From an uncultured Prevotella sp. (GTDB lineage: Bacteria; Bacteroidota; Bacteroidia; Bacteroidales; Bacteroidaceae): a stretch of DNA of 37,558 nt. Location of the stretch: contig CAMIVY010000028.1 in NCBI GenBank assembly GCA_946402275.1, positions 1 through 37,558 of the forward strand. Direction: 5' to 3'. The position numbers were made by a program, and so were the translations under genes. The notes under the pieces are model-generated. The model saw only the letters and a list, made by a program, of their open reading frames with translations, did no database searches and was not told the origin of the DNA. Positions 1 to 8,449 of this stretch are shown one piece after another. How positions within the stretch are numbered: the first letter of the stretch is position 1; every line of letters begins with the position of its first letter.

Positions 1-503
1 ACGAGGAGAGCATCAAGGGCAAGAAGTTCGCTTGCGACACCTATACCGACAAGGAAATCTTCATGGGCTTCCACTGTGGAAACACCGCTTCTTCTAAGAT
101 TTGCAACTGTCAGATGTGCTTCCAGCGCATTATGGCTCGCGCACTGCCTATTGAGGTTACCAACGGTACGCTTGAGGGTGACATCCAGCCCGGTCTGGCT
201 ACTGTATATCGTCTGCAGTCAACTGCCGACACCAAGCTCCGCGCATACATCGCCCAGGGCGAGGTTATTCCTGTAGCTACCCGCTCGTTCGGTTCTATCG
301 GTATCTTCGGTATCAAGAACATGAGCCGCTTCTATCGTCACGTCCTCATCGAGAAGCACTATCCACACCACTGCGCCGTGATGTTCGGCCACCAGGGTAA
401 GTACCTGTGGGAGGTTCTCAAGTACATGGGTATCCCCGTTGACGAGATCGACTACAACTTCCCGAAGGGTGACTTCTACCCCACCGAGAATCCGTTTGCA
501 TAA
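1..503 (+). CDS. L-fucose isomerase-type sugar isomerase, C-terminal part (5' end outside window)
   Basis: An open frame enters from the left edge (first full codon at base 3) and stops with TAA at 503, giving about 166 C-terminal residues. Visible motifs are MGFHCGNT, RLQSTADTKLRAYIAQGEV, FGIKNMSRFYRHVLIEK and YPHHCAVMFG. They match my knowledge of the C-terminal domain of L-fucose isomerase-like proteins (FucI/AraA superfamily, COG2407), which interconvert aldoses and ketoses using a divalent metal. The final His-rich YPHH segment probably contributes to the active site, but that is inferred. A cysteine cluster (ICNCQMC) is an odd feature. The gene is followed by an intrinsic terminator and converges on the C4-dicarboxylate transporter. 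The substrate (fucose, arabinose or another sugar) cannot be decided from this part alone. Confidence 0.72.
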   Translation, partial: EESIKGKKFACDTYTDKEIFMGFHCGNTASSKICNCQMCFQRIMARALPIEVTNGTLEGDIQPGLATVYRLQSTADTKLRAYIAQGEVIPVATRSFGSIGIFGIKNMSRFYRHVLIEKHYPHHCAVMFGHQGKYLWEVLKYMGIPVDEIDYNFPKGDFYPTENPFA

Positions 504-524
504 TCCGCAATGTTCCTATGATAA

Positions 525-566
525 TAATAGGGGCAGTCTCACTATCGAGGCTGCTCTTATTTTTTA
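525..566 (+). terminator. Intrinsic terminator of the isomerase gene, possibly bidirectional
   Basis: The arms aataggggcagtctc (526-540) and gaggctgctcttatt (547-561) pair over 15 positions with G-U wobbles around a 6-nt loop. A run of T follows on the plus strand. It lies between two convergent genes and may also end the minus-strand transporter transcript. Confidence 0.85.
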
Positions 567-576
567 TGTCGCCGAT

Positions 577-1902
577 TCAGTAAAGAAGCATCATCAACAG
601 ATAGCCCACGCCGATGCTCACAAAGGTCGTGATGAAACCCGCCAACTGGAAAGAGTGGTTCACCACATATTTTCCGATACGTGTCGTACCCGTACGGTCA
701 AAGCCGATGGCAGCAACCTCCGTAGGATAGTTTGGCAAGAAGAAGTAGCCGTTCACGGCCGGGAACAGCACCAACAGCACCATCGGCGGCACACCCAGCG
801 CCAGTCCTACAGGGTAGAGCGTCTTGACGGTGGCAGCCTGCGAGAAAAGCATGATGCTGAACAGGAACAACGGAATGGCAAACAACATCGGATAGCTGGT
901 AAAGAAGCTATCCACATCGCTCAATATCGCCTCGTGATGCCCCTCGAAGAAGGTGCTCCCCATCCAGGCCACACCAAAGATGGAAACCATCGCGTTCATG
1001 CCCGATGCAAACACGTTGCCACTGGCAGCCTTGCGCACGTCGGCCTTTCCCACCAGCAGAATCAGGGCTGCTATACTCATCATCACCACTTCGATGATGG
1101 TATTCATTGGCAACAGTTTACCGTTAAACGAGGGACGCATTTCTGGGAATATGCCAAACAGCACCACCAGCACCACACCCAGCATAAATGCCAGCACAGC
1201 CCATTTGGCACGTGGGTTGTCAGCCTTCATCTCGTCAGCGGCCTCCTCTTCCGCATTCAGCAGCCCCTCACGCACTCGTCGCTGATATTCCGCATCCTTC
1301 TCCAGCGGCTTGCCCACATAGTTCTGCACCAACGACGCTATCAGAATGGCGATGAGGGAGGCCGGAATGGTAATCGCCATGATCTCCGTCATACCAATAC
1401 CCTTGGCACCCAACAACGCCTCTGACACGATAGCAGCAGTAGCAGCTGACACGGGCGAACCCGTACACCCCAGCGACGCCGCTATCGTCGCCACACTCAG
1501 GGGACGTTCTGGGCGCACCTTGTCCCTATGGGCTATCTCCGAAATGATAGGCAGCAGTGCATAACAGGTGTGCGCTGTACCGGCACAGAGGCTGAAAAGC
1601 CATGTAACCAAAGGAGCAAAGAAAGTGATGCGGCTGGGGTGCTTCTTCAGAAAACGTGCCGCCACATTCACCATATAGTCCAGTCCACCCGCTGCCTGAA
1701 GTGCCGACGAAGCCGTGATGACACTCACAATAATCAGCATCACGTCGATGGGAATCGCTCCTGGCTCCAGTCCGAATACGAACACTAGGATGAATACGCC
1801 CACCATACCGTAGATACCCAGTCCGATGCCACCTACTTTGGCACCGATGAATATCATCGCCAACACGATGGCCAGTTGCAGGAGAATGAGAAATGTAGCC
1901 AT
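577..1902 (-). CDS. dcuB: Anaerobic C4-dicarboxylate transporter, DcuA/DcuB family
   Basis: This 441-residue, very hydrophobic protein has about ten to twelve membrane spans, the usual size of Dcu carriers. Recognisable family stretches are SALQAAGGLDYMVNVAARFL, LCAGTAHTCYALLPIISEIA, GCTGSPVSAATAAIVSEALL and the C-terminal NGYFFLPNYPTEVAAIGFD. Dcu proteins exchange or take up fumarate, aspartate, malate and succinate during anaerobic fumarate respiration, which fits a succinate-producing anaerobe. A charged cytoplasmic loop (about residues 205-235) splits the protein into two halves. The start is the ATG at 1902, about 20 bases after a good Bacteroidetes promoter. DcuA and DcuB cannot be told apart reliably by eye, so the symbol is provisional. 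Confidence 0.87.
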   Translation of the reverse strand: MATFLILLQLAIVLAMIFIGAKVGGIGLGIYGMVGVFILVFVFGLEPGAIPIDVMLIIVSVITASSALQAAGGLDYMVNVAARFLKKHPSRITFFAPLVTWLFSLCAGTAHTCYALLPIISEIAHRDKVRPERPLSVATIAASLGCTGSPVSAATAAIVSEALLGAKGIGMTEIMAITIPASLIAILIASLVQNYVGKPLEKDAEYQRRVREGLLNAEEEAADEMKADNPRAKWAVLAFMLGVVLVVLFGIFPEMRPSFNGKLLPMNTIIEVVMMSIAALILLVGKADVRKAASGNVFASGMNAMVSIFGVAWMGSTFFEGHHEAILSDVDSFFTSYPMLFAIPLFLFSIMLFSQAATVKTLYPVGLALGVPPMVLLVLFPAVNGYFFLPNYPTEVAAIGFDRTGTTRIGKYVVNHSFQLAGFITTFVSIGVGYLLMMLLY

Positions 1903-1924
1903 AGGATTATTAGTTATGATGCTG

Positions 1925-1955
1925 CAAAAATATACAAAAATGGCGAAACCTCAAA
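1925..1955 (-). promoter_or_regulatory. Promoter of the C4-dicarboxylate transporter
   Basis: On the minus strand, TTTG (1955-1952) is followed after exactly 19 bases by TATTTTTG (1932-1925), a full match to TTTG-N19-TAnnTTTG. The -33 element sits in the loop of the inverted repeat at 1936-1971. Confidence 0.8.
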
Positions 1956-1971
1956 GTATTTCGCCATTTTT
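1936..1971 (-). terminator. Perfect 13-bp inverted repeat, terminator-like, overlapping the dcuB promoter
   Basis: aaaaatggcgaaa (1936-1948) and tttcgccattttt (1959-1971) are perfect complements around a 10-base loop. On either strand it resembles an intrinsic terminator with a T tail. It covers the space between the -33 and -7 elements, so it could end transcripts coming from the res side, act as an operator, or both. Confidence 0.6.
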
Positions 1972-2108
1972 TTACTGAGTACTTATGAATAAAGCAAGAC
2001 TATTTTTTAATTAGGCAAGGTTATTCCAAAATAAGGCAGGGTTATTTGTCAAAAAGGCACTTTCTAATTGTTTTTTACTCGATTTTTTTTGCTTTTTGCC
2101 AAAAATCG

Positions 2109-2193
2109 AAATTTGCTGCCACCCTGCTGCCACCAGAAATATGCCTAAATACTGGCATTACAGAAGATTGGTGGCAGGATGGCAGCAAAATTT
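2109..2193. repeat. Imperfect inverted repeat with GCTGCCACC arms
   Basis: The left arm (2109-2135, core TTTGCTGCCACCC then CTGCCACC) is complementary to the right arm (2168-2193, core GGTGGCAG then GGATGGCAGCAAA). A second nested pair, ATGCC/GGCAT, lies at 2141-2145 and 2154-2158. The structure is GC-rich within an AT-rich spacer and could fold as a long hairpin in RNA. Confidence 0.7.
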
Positions 2194-2353
2194 AAAAATT
2201 CTAATTTTTATAATCATTTCAAAGCAATCCACTCCATACACATCAGATAGGTAGAAATCAAGCATAACTTATATACTTTTCCCTCGTAACCAATATATTT
2301 ACAGAGCATAAGTCATATACTTGTCCCGAGAATATCAACGATATCATCTTAGG

Positions 2354-2410
2354 TATTACTTTTGGAGTAACAAATATTACTTTCGGAGTATTAATATTTC
2401 TATTCGGAGA
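2354..2410. repeat. 21-bp period direct repeats
   Basis: TATTACTTTTGGAGTA (2354-2369) and TATTACTTTCGGAGTA (2375-2390) match at 15 of 16 bases with a 21-bp period. A third, weaker copy follows (…TTCTATTCGGAGA). The period equals seven codons, so the plus-strand frame repeats ITFGV. Origin unknown. Confidence 0.65.
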
Positions 2411-2995
2411 AATTGTACGTGGTTCTAGCTTGGGCAAGCGTCCCAAGGGTCGAGCAGGCGTTGCTCAGCGCAGTCAGCCAGTAGATAGATAATGCTGGGG
2501 GCTCCATAATCCTTACTGTTTTTGAAAGTTAGACATATAGTGATTGAGGCACGAATTGTTATTTGAGTCTATTTGGGGGAATCACGGGGTCTTCGACCAA
2601 GGTCTAAGCGGTAGAACCGAGCGCTCCTGATCATATTCTGGGGTCTGATATCTCTATGCTTTATTACTTGTCTCAATCGCATTTCATTTAATTTGTGATC
2701 AGAAGAACCGGTGATCTTAGATTATAGAAAAACTGAGGATATAACCTTGTGGGCTATGTCCTCGTAGAGTGGTCAGAAAGGTCCAGCTTGAATATTGCTT
2801 TGAAAGCAAATCGTTCGCGCCCTCTGACGACATTCTGACGCTGCGGAGATAGGAACTTTTTCTGAAACCTCCAACTTTTGGAGCAATTTTTTTATTCTTC
2901 CATCTTCCACCAACCCTCATCCATCTCCTATCAGACTTCAGATGTCACTCACCTGTCCCTTCTGGCACTGATCTTCTGGCATCAGAAGTGGTTTT

Positions 2996-5900
2996 TTACG
3001 GAAGCGTTTTCATGACATCCAAGAGGGCGTCGTATCCATTTACTTCATGATACCTCACCTTGCTGGTTGACGTCTCGTTGAAGAGTTTCTTGGCACAATC
3101 TATCTTTGCTTTCTCTACCCCCTTCAGTTGCATCGAGTCCATTGAGCCTTTGGTCTCTGCAATAAAGAAAATGTGCTTCACGCCCGCATTGTCATTGAAG
3201 GCGATGGCCCAGTCTGGGGCATAGTTACCTACAGGTGTTGGAATCTGGAAGGTACGAGGCAGACGAGCATAGACGCAAACCTCCTCGGCTTTGTCTAAAT
3301 CCTCAGCAAATTCACGCTCTCCCTTGCTGTCAGTAAACACATAGTCCAGGATGTGCTTCTTGGCAGGATAAGCCTTGTCGATAGTCTGCCGACTCTTTTC
3401 CTGTGTGAATATATCCGTATCGTAAGTTTGCTCTGTACGATTATAACTGATATGTTCCACTATCATCGTAGCCTTCTGTTCCTTGATGAGTTTGACAACA
3501 TTGCGGATAAACTCCTCCGGATTGTTCTTGAACAGCATCAAGCGTGCAGGCAAAATACTTTTCAGAATTCTGACGACAGTCCTTCTGGTCAGCGTAGCAC
3601 CTCGAGCGATATCACCTACCAAGTCGTAGGGGACAGTCGATGTTGACACCTCTCGCATCGTTTGCCTGCTGGTCGTCTGATTACCCGTAAACTCCAGTTC
3701 GTTCTCACCTTGTTCTCCTGTTGTCACCACATATTTCATTTGGGTGACAGTCAGGTCTTTGTCGATAGCGGCAACAGACTTCTTGATGAGTTCCTCGCTA
3801 TCATAGTGAACCGTATAGACATAGCGGTGGTTGATTTCTGCCCACAGCCGTTTAAACTCCGTCTTTGCAGCGTTGTCGTTCAGCTTGTCATTCACCACTT
3901 CTGCCTTGTCGTTACCATTTTCAATCATGCCCTCCAGAGCTGACGGGTCGAAGATGCCTTGTATCAATCTGTGTACCTGCTCGCTGATGGGTTGCAGTTT
4001 CTTGCTGAGTGGCGCCAATGTTCCTTGTTCCATATCTGCATGATAGGCAGGCAAGATGTTTCCCTTAGCATCGGTATAGTCATTGTCGAACAGATAGCTT
4101 ACGATGCTGGCTGCTTCCTGACTGCTGATGGTATAGCGTTCTGTACCCACCATGAAGGTCTTTCCTTCGAAGTAGGCAACAGTAGCCACCGTAGGACGCT
4201 CACGAAGGGCTTCACGTGTATCTTTCTGCAGGTCATCCACAAACGTCGAATAACTCTCGTTGGCAATCACCGTCAGTTTGTTGATGTCATGCACAGCATC
4301 ACCCAGTCGTTCTGCATCCATGCGGTTTCCTTGTTGGTCCACACAGATACGCAGTCCACGACCTACCTCCTGACGCTTGGCTGTAGCACTATTCGCATGA
4401 CGAAGCGTACAAATCTGGAAGACATTAGGATTATCCCAACCCTCACGCAGGGCTGAGTGTGAGAAGATGAATCGTGTGGGTTCATCAAAACTCAACAGAC
4501 GTTCCTTGTCTTTCAGAATCAAGTCGTAGGCAGAGATATCATCCGATGTGTCATTTCCTCGCTTCACATCGCTGTTCACAGCATGACCTTTCTTGTCTAT
4601 CGAAAAGTAACCGTTATGCACCTGCTCTACAGAGAAACGCTTCAGATACTTCTGATAGTCATCTTCAAACAGCGACAGATTCTCGTTCAGGTAGCGATGA
4701 TACTCATACTCGAACATCTTCCACAACTCACCTTTCACCACTTCTCCACTCTCATCATAGCTTTTGTAGTGAGCCACCTCATCAATGAAGAACAGCGAGA
4801 GTGTCTTAATACCTTGTTGGAACAGTTGGCGTTCTTTCTCAAAATGGCTCTTCACCGTCTCACGAATCTGCACCTGCTGAATGGTCTTTTCGCTCACATC
4901 GCCCATCACCTCGCCAGCTCTTATCTGGTCGCCATTGCGGAAATAAACGGTGTTCGTTCTGGGGTTGATGTCTGTTATCACAAACTCCTTATAGGCAGGC
5001 AGTTTCGAAGCATCGTAGAGCGAGTCGCTCTGCGAAAACTTCATGGTTTGTCTTCTTGCCTGATTAGCTCCTTGCACCTCTATCTCCAGTTTCACTTCAG
5101 GCGCCTTGTTCTTCGAAAGCACAATGCTATCAAAGTAGATATAAGCCTGTGCGCCCATCAGGTTCTGCAGCGTGATACCCTTCACCTGGATTTTCTTCAC
5201 CAGTCGCTGACAATAGGCGTCGTAGGCATCCAGCGCATAGATGCAGTTGTGCGACGTCTTGTGTGTTGCCGAATAGTTCAGCACAAACAGCGGTTTGAAG
5301 TTCTTCAAGGCTCGTTGTGTGGCAGCACCTTCCATCTTCTGCGGCTCGTCCATAATCACAATAGGACGATTGGCTGCTATCACATCAATAGGTCGGCGGC
5401 TCTGGAAGTCGTCGCGCTTGGTGTACATAATCAGGCTGACCTTATTCTTCGCATCTTCCTTGAAGTCGCGGGCAAAGGCCTGTGTGTTGATAATCATCAC
5501 ATTGATGCTGGCATCGCTGCTGAACGAATCTATCTGCGTCAGGTTGCTACTGTTATAGATAAAGTAGCGAGCCTTCTTGTTATATTGCTCCATGAAGTGC
5601 TCTTCCAGCATTTTGAAGCTCTTATACACACCCTCACGAATAGCAATGCTTGGCACCACCACGATGAACTTCGACCAGCCATAACGCTTGTTCATTTCGA
5701 ACATCGTCTTGATATACACGTAGGTCTTACCCGTACCTGTCTCCATCTCTATATCGAGCGAACAGGCGCCCAAACCATCGGGCTTGCTCAGCAGTTTGCT
5801 CTGTGGAATATTGCCATCCACCTGCATCTGTTTGATGTTATCAAGCAGCTGCTTGTCCGTCAGTTCCACATCCGCATTGCGCCAGCCTACATATTCCTCA

Positions 5901-6040
5901 TCATACACGATACGTCCGTTGGTCTTACCCAAATCACGGCGATATTGTGCGTTTGTCTTCGATGGCTGTCCTGCAAACACGTTTACCGTCTGCTCCACAG
6001 CCTCTGTCTGGTATTGTTGTATTTTAAACTTAAACTTCAT
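2996..6040 (-). CDS. Type III restriction enzyme-like Res subunit (helicase-nuclease)
   Basis: About 1014 residues. In order: an N-terminal superfamily 2 helicase with Walker A METGTGKT (about residue 103), the DEAD-like box MDEPQK, motif III NYSATHK, motif V/VI FSHSALREGWDNPNVF and EVGRGLRI, and a C-terminal PD-(D/E)xK nuclease with PDWAIAF (about 942) and FIAETKG (about 962). This is the layout of type III Res proteins, which translocate on DNA when bound to Mod and cut between two inversely oriented unmodified sites. The frame can extend to a TTG at 6049, but ATG at 6040 (MKFKFKIQQYQTEAV) is the better start. It lies directly downstream of mod, so the two are probably one transcript. The mod-res spacer is almost wholly a heptamer array. 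Confidence 0.9.
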   Translation of the reverse strand: MKFKFKIQQYQTEAVEQTVNVFAGQPSKTNAQYRRDLGKTNGRIVYDEEYVGWRNADVELTDKQLLDNIKQMQVDGNIPQSKLLSKPDGLGACSLDIEMETGTGKTYVYIKTMFEMNKRYGWSKFIVVVPSIAIREGVYKSFKMLEEHFMEQYNKKARYFIYNSSNLTQIDSFSSDASINVMIINTQAFARDFKEDAKNKVSLIMYTKRDDFQSRRPIDVIAANRPIVIMDEPQKMEGAATQRALKNFKPLFVLNYSATHKTSHNCIYALDAYDAYCQRLVKKIQVKGITLQNLMGAQAYIYFDSIVLSKNKAPEVKLEIEVQGANQARRQTMKFSQSDSLYDASKLPAYKEFVITDINPRTNTVYFRNGDQIRAGEVMGDVSEKTIQQVQIRETVKSHFEKERQLFQQGIKTLSLFFIDEVAHYKSYDESGEVVKGELWKMFEYEYHRYLNENLSLFEDDYQKYLKRFSVEQVHNGYFSIDKKGHAVNSDVKRGNDTSDDISAYDLILKDKERLLSFDEPTRFIFSHSALREGWDNPNVFQICTLRHANSATAKRQEVGRGLRICVDQQGNRMDAERLGDAVHDINKLTVIANESYSTFVDDLQKDTREALRERPTVATVAYFEGKTFMVGTERYTISSQEAASIVSYLFDNDYTDAKGNILPAYHADMEQGTLAPLSKKLQPISEQVHRLIQGIFDPSALEGMIENGNDKAEVVNDKLNDNAAKTEFKRLWAEINHRYVYTVHYDSEELIKKSVAAIDKDLTVTQMKYVVTTGEQGENELEFTGNQTTSRQTMREVSTSTVPYDLVGDIARGATLTRRTVVRILKSILPARLMLFKNNPEEFIRNVVKLIKEQKATMIVEHISYNRTEQTYDTDIFTQEKSRQTIDKAYPAKKHILDYVFTDSKGEREFAEDLDKAEEVCVYARLPRTFQIPTPVGNYAPDWAIAFNDNAGVKHIFFIAETKGSMDSMQLKGVEKAKIDCAKKLFNETSTSKVRYHEVNGYDALLDVMKTLP

Positions 6041-6046
6041 AACACC

Positions 6047-6088
6047 CAATTGTCAATTATCAATTATCAATTGTCAATTATCAATTTT
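6047..6088. repeat. Heptamer tandem array, unit CAATTRT, six copies
   Basis: Six units in perfect register: CAATTGT, CAATTAT, CAATTAT, CAATTGT, CAATTAT, CAATTTT. The array fills the spacer between mod and res and its last unit overlaps the mod stop codon. The same family reappears in coding DNA at 36172-36206. Confidence 0.92.
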
Positions 6089-8120
6089 AAATGATTCTGC
6101 GGATGGTGTCCTTGCTATAGTGATTGAATATCTGCTCGAAGTTGTCAGCTACATTATCGTTGGCGAGGCTCTTGTCGCGCATCACGAAGTAGTAAGGCTG
6201 CTGCTTGGCAATCTCCGTGATGGTGGTTTCGTTCACAGCCTCATCGAAGCACGCCATCAAGTACCCATCGCTCACGTTCCAAACCGTCTTGCCGGCAATC
6301 TGCGTCTGCTCGATTTTCGCAGACAGTTCAATACCAAGGTCAATCATTGTCTGGAACAGCAAGTCTTCTTCTGTGCGGTCTGGCTTGATGTTGTCCTCGA
6401 ACAAGTTTCTTTGATCGAACTCCTCTGGCGTGTAATACACATCCTGCATATTCGACGAGTCGAGCTTCAGCACACGGAAGCCTGTATCAAGGTCTTGTGT
6501 AGTCAGCGGACTTTCTTCTTTGATTTTCTTTCCCGCTCTACGAATACGCTCTTTACCTATTTCACTTAAAAAATGAGGTTTCTTAATTGAATCTAAGAAG
6601 TGAATAGATTGTTTAATCGCTTTTTGACCTTCACCGCTTGTCCTTTGCAAAGAATCATCTAGATTCTCAGGTAACTGAACCATAATAAATCTTCGATGAC
6701 CACCATCTTCTGAATTCATTTGCATAACAGAATGAGCTGAGGTAGCGCTACCAGAAAAGAAATCGAGAATTATACAATCTTTATCGTTTATAAACTTTGC
6801 AATATTCTTGATTAGCCTAACTGGTTTTTTCCCATTTTCATATTTCACGTCACCCTCTTTTCCAATATTACCCATATCTTCATTAAATCCCTTCCACAAA
6901 TCTCCTTGTATCACGCAGCTACATTTTTTCCCAAAATAATCATCTGCTTTATGAACTACTTTTGAAAAAGGAAATAAATACAATGGTGATTTATTCTCAT
7001 CAAAAAATACATAATTTCCAGATATCAAATGTTTATGCCCATCTTGCAAAGTTTCTTTTTCATTATCATTGAGTTTTAGAGTATATTCTCTAATTCTATA
7101 TATGTGATTCACTTCATTCATTATAATATCGTTTACTGATGCAAAAGTACTCATTAATAAATGAAGATTGTCTACGCTTGGTTTTACACCAATGCTTTTA
7201 GCTCTATAGCAGATTTCTTTGTTGTTTTGAAGAAATTCATTAAGAGAACATTCATATTCATCATTTTTATAGAATGTAAAATGCGTATCAAACAGTTTTT
7301 TACTTGGAATGTAAAGAGGACAGAAGTTGTTATCAACACTACTCTTTTTGTACACAAGAATATAATCTTTAGATTTTACAATCGTTGTATTAGCAAATTT
7401 AGCTTTAAGCCCAAATAATCCACTACTCGTTTCTACGCAAATTGAAGATACATAGTTTACCTCACCAAATATCTCATCACATACTTTTTTTAGGTTTTCC
7501 ACCTCATTGTCATCTATACTAATGAATATCACTCCATCCTCAGTCAGCAAATCTTTAGCAACCTTCAATCGAGGGTAAATCATATTGAGCCAATCGGTAT
7601 GGAAGCGGCCATTGCTTTCTGTATTCGTGACAAGTTGGTTTCCTTGCTCGTCATACTGCCCACTATTATGAACATACTCCTGCTTGTCTTGATCAAAATT
7701 GTCGTTATACACAAAGTCGTTACCTGTGTTGTAAGGCGGGTCGATATATATCATCTTCACCTTACCCAAATAGTTCTCACGGAGAAGTTTCAACACTTGT
7801 AAATTGTCGCCCTCAATATATAGGTTCTGTGTATTGTCAAAGTCCACACTCTCTTCACGACATGGGCGAAGAGTGTCTGTTGTTGGAGCATTAGCCAGTC
7901 GGATAGAATTGCGTTTGTCAGGCCAAGTAAACTGATAACGCTCCTCAGGGCCTTCCACGATATTCTTCGACAGTTCCTGGCGGAGCTGGTCAAAATCTAT
8001 AGCCACCTGAGGGCGCCCTTTCTCGTCCTTCACTTCCGTCAAGCAGTTGGGAAACAGTTCCCCAATTCGCTTGATATTCTCATCCACCACATCCGTGGTT
8101 TGCATATTCATTTTTTCCAT
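6087..8120 (-). CDS. Type III Mod-like DNA adenine methyltransferase
   Basis: 677 residues. The catalytic motif IDPPYNTGNDF (DPPY at 127-130) precedes the AdoMet-binding motif LDFFSGSAT (about 454-460), which is the beta-class order of type III Mod proteins. Between them (about residues 225-440) lies the presumed target recognition domain. It is markedly richer in A+T and in Lys, Asn and Ile codons (roughly bases 6560-7450) than the flanks, suggesting this domain was exchanged by recombination. Mod methylates one strand of an asymmetric site and is needed for cleavage by Res. The ATG at 8120 is used; internal ATGs at codons 4 and 6 are possible starts. A TATCTTTG -7 box lies about 50 bases upstream and overlaps the vapBC control region. 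Confidence 0.9.
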   Translation of the reverse strand: MEKMNMQTTDVVDENIKRIGELFPNCLTEVKDEKGRPQVAIDFDQLRQELSKNIVEGPEERYQFTWPDKRNSIRLANAPTTDTLRPCREESVDFDNTQNLYIEGDNLQVLKLLRENYLGKVKMIYIDPPYNTGNDFVYNDNFDQDKQEYVHNSGQYDEQGNQLVTNTESNGRFHTDWLNMIYPRLKVAKDLLTEDGVIFISIDDNEVENLKKVCDEIFGEVNYVSSICVETSSGLFGLKAKFANTTIVKSKDYILVYKKSSVDNNFCPLYIPSKKLFDTHFTFYKNDEYECSLNEFLQNNKEICYRAKSIGVKPSVDNLHLLMSTFASVNDIIMNEVNHIYRIREYTLKLNDNEKETLQDGHKHLISGNYVFFDENKSPLYLFPFSKVVHKADDYFGKKCSCVIQGDLWKGFNEDMGNIGKEGDVKYENGKKPVRLIKNIAKFINDKDCIILDFFSGSATSAHSVMQMNSEDGGHRRFIMVQLPENLDDSLQRTSGEGQKAIKQSIHFLDSIKKPHFLSEIGKERIRRAGKKIKEESPLTTQDLDTGFRVLKLDSSNMQDVYYTPEEFDQRNLFEDNIKPDRTEEDLLFQTMIDLGIELSAKIEQTQIAGKTVWNVSDGYLMACFDEAVNETTITEIAKQQPYYFVMRDKSLANDNVADNFEQIFNHYSKDTIRRII

Positions 8121-8126
8121 CTTTAT

Positions 8127-8157
8127 TTTGTTTTTTCAGTTTTTATTCTTATTTTTG
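8127..8157 (+). promoter_or_regulatory. Promoter of vapBC
   Basis: TTTG (8127-8130), 19 bases, then TATTTTTG (8150-8157): a perfect match to the Bacteroidetes consensus. The predicted start is about 20 bases before the vapB ATG. It is interleaved with the divergent mod promoter. Confidence 0.8.
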
Positions 8158-8166
8158 CAGCGTAAT

Positions 8167-8174
8167 CAAAGATA
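8167..8174 (-). promoter_or_regulatory. -7 element of the mod-res promoter
   Basis: TATCTTTG on the minus strand, about 47 bases upstream of the mod ATG. No clear TTTG is found at the -33 distance, so the call rests on the -7 box and position. It lies between the vapBC -7 box and the vapB start codon. Confidence 0.55.
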
Positions 8175-8182
8175 TTTGGCTT

Positions 8183-8443
8183 ATGACATCATTTGCATTG
8201 AACAATTTGTGGACATATCTGCAGGGGCTTTCGCTCTCGCAGCACGATCGTGAGTGGCTGGCCAACAAACTGATTATGCCTAAAGAAAAGACAGCAACAC
8301 TTTCTGCAGAAGAACGTAAGGCTGAATTTCTTAAATTGGCAGGTATTTGGTCGGAAACAGAAGAAGGAGAAGAGTACTATCAGATGATGAAGCATCGTAA
8401 TGAAGGGCGTCCTCTTAACCGCGAAATCAACCTTGATGATTAA
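8183..8443 (+). CDS. vapB: VapB-type antitoxin
   Basis: A small 86-residue acidic protein directly ahead of a PIN-domain toxin, six bases apart, with its own promoter. The N-terminal half (residues 1-35) resembles short toxin-antitoxin antitoxins and contains LSLSQHDREWLANKL. The C-terminal half (EEGEEYYQMMKHRNEGRP) is charged and probably the toxin-binding tail. Antitoxins of this class neutralise VapC and, bound to it, repress the shared promoter; here that region also drives mod. Identification rests mainly on the neighbour and size, not on a clear DNA-binding motif. Confidence 0.75.
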   Translation: MTSFALNNLWTYLQGLSLSQHDREWLANKLIMPKEKTATLSAEERKAEFLKLAGIWSETEEGEEYYQMMKHRNEGRPLNREINLDD

Positions 8444-8449
8444 GAACTT

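Larger units (their letters stand above)
1981..2995. other. 1-kb spacer without a convincing gene
   Basis: No open frame here looks like a real protein. A minus-strand frame at 2258-2446 and one at 2717-2920 are low-complexity and unsupported. The spacer holds the inverted repeat at 2109-2193, a small AT hairpin (AAAAATT-ct-AATTTTT, 2194-2209) and 21-bp period repeats at 2354-2410. On the plus strand a frame without ATG runs from about 2268 to a TAA near 2492 and contains the 21-bp repeats. Just after the res stop there is a CTTCTG-gcat-CAGAAG palindrome (2973-2988), which may be a weak terminator. Confidence 0.6.

Noticed and set aside
439..1425. 328-codon plus-strand frame
   Set aside because: It is the antisense of the transporter gene, rich in His and Gln, without family features.
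2577..2660. Possible tRNA near a GGTC-ttc-GACC hairpin
   Set aside because: No acceptor stem, anticodon arm or T-loop consensus could be fitted.
4583..6094. 503-codon plus-strand open frame opposite res
   Set aside because: It is antisense to the clear Res gene, has no recognisable motifs and is rich in His, Leu and Ile as expected for a shadow frame.
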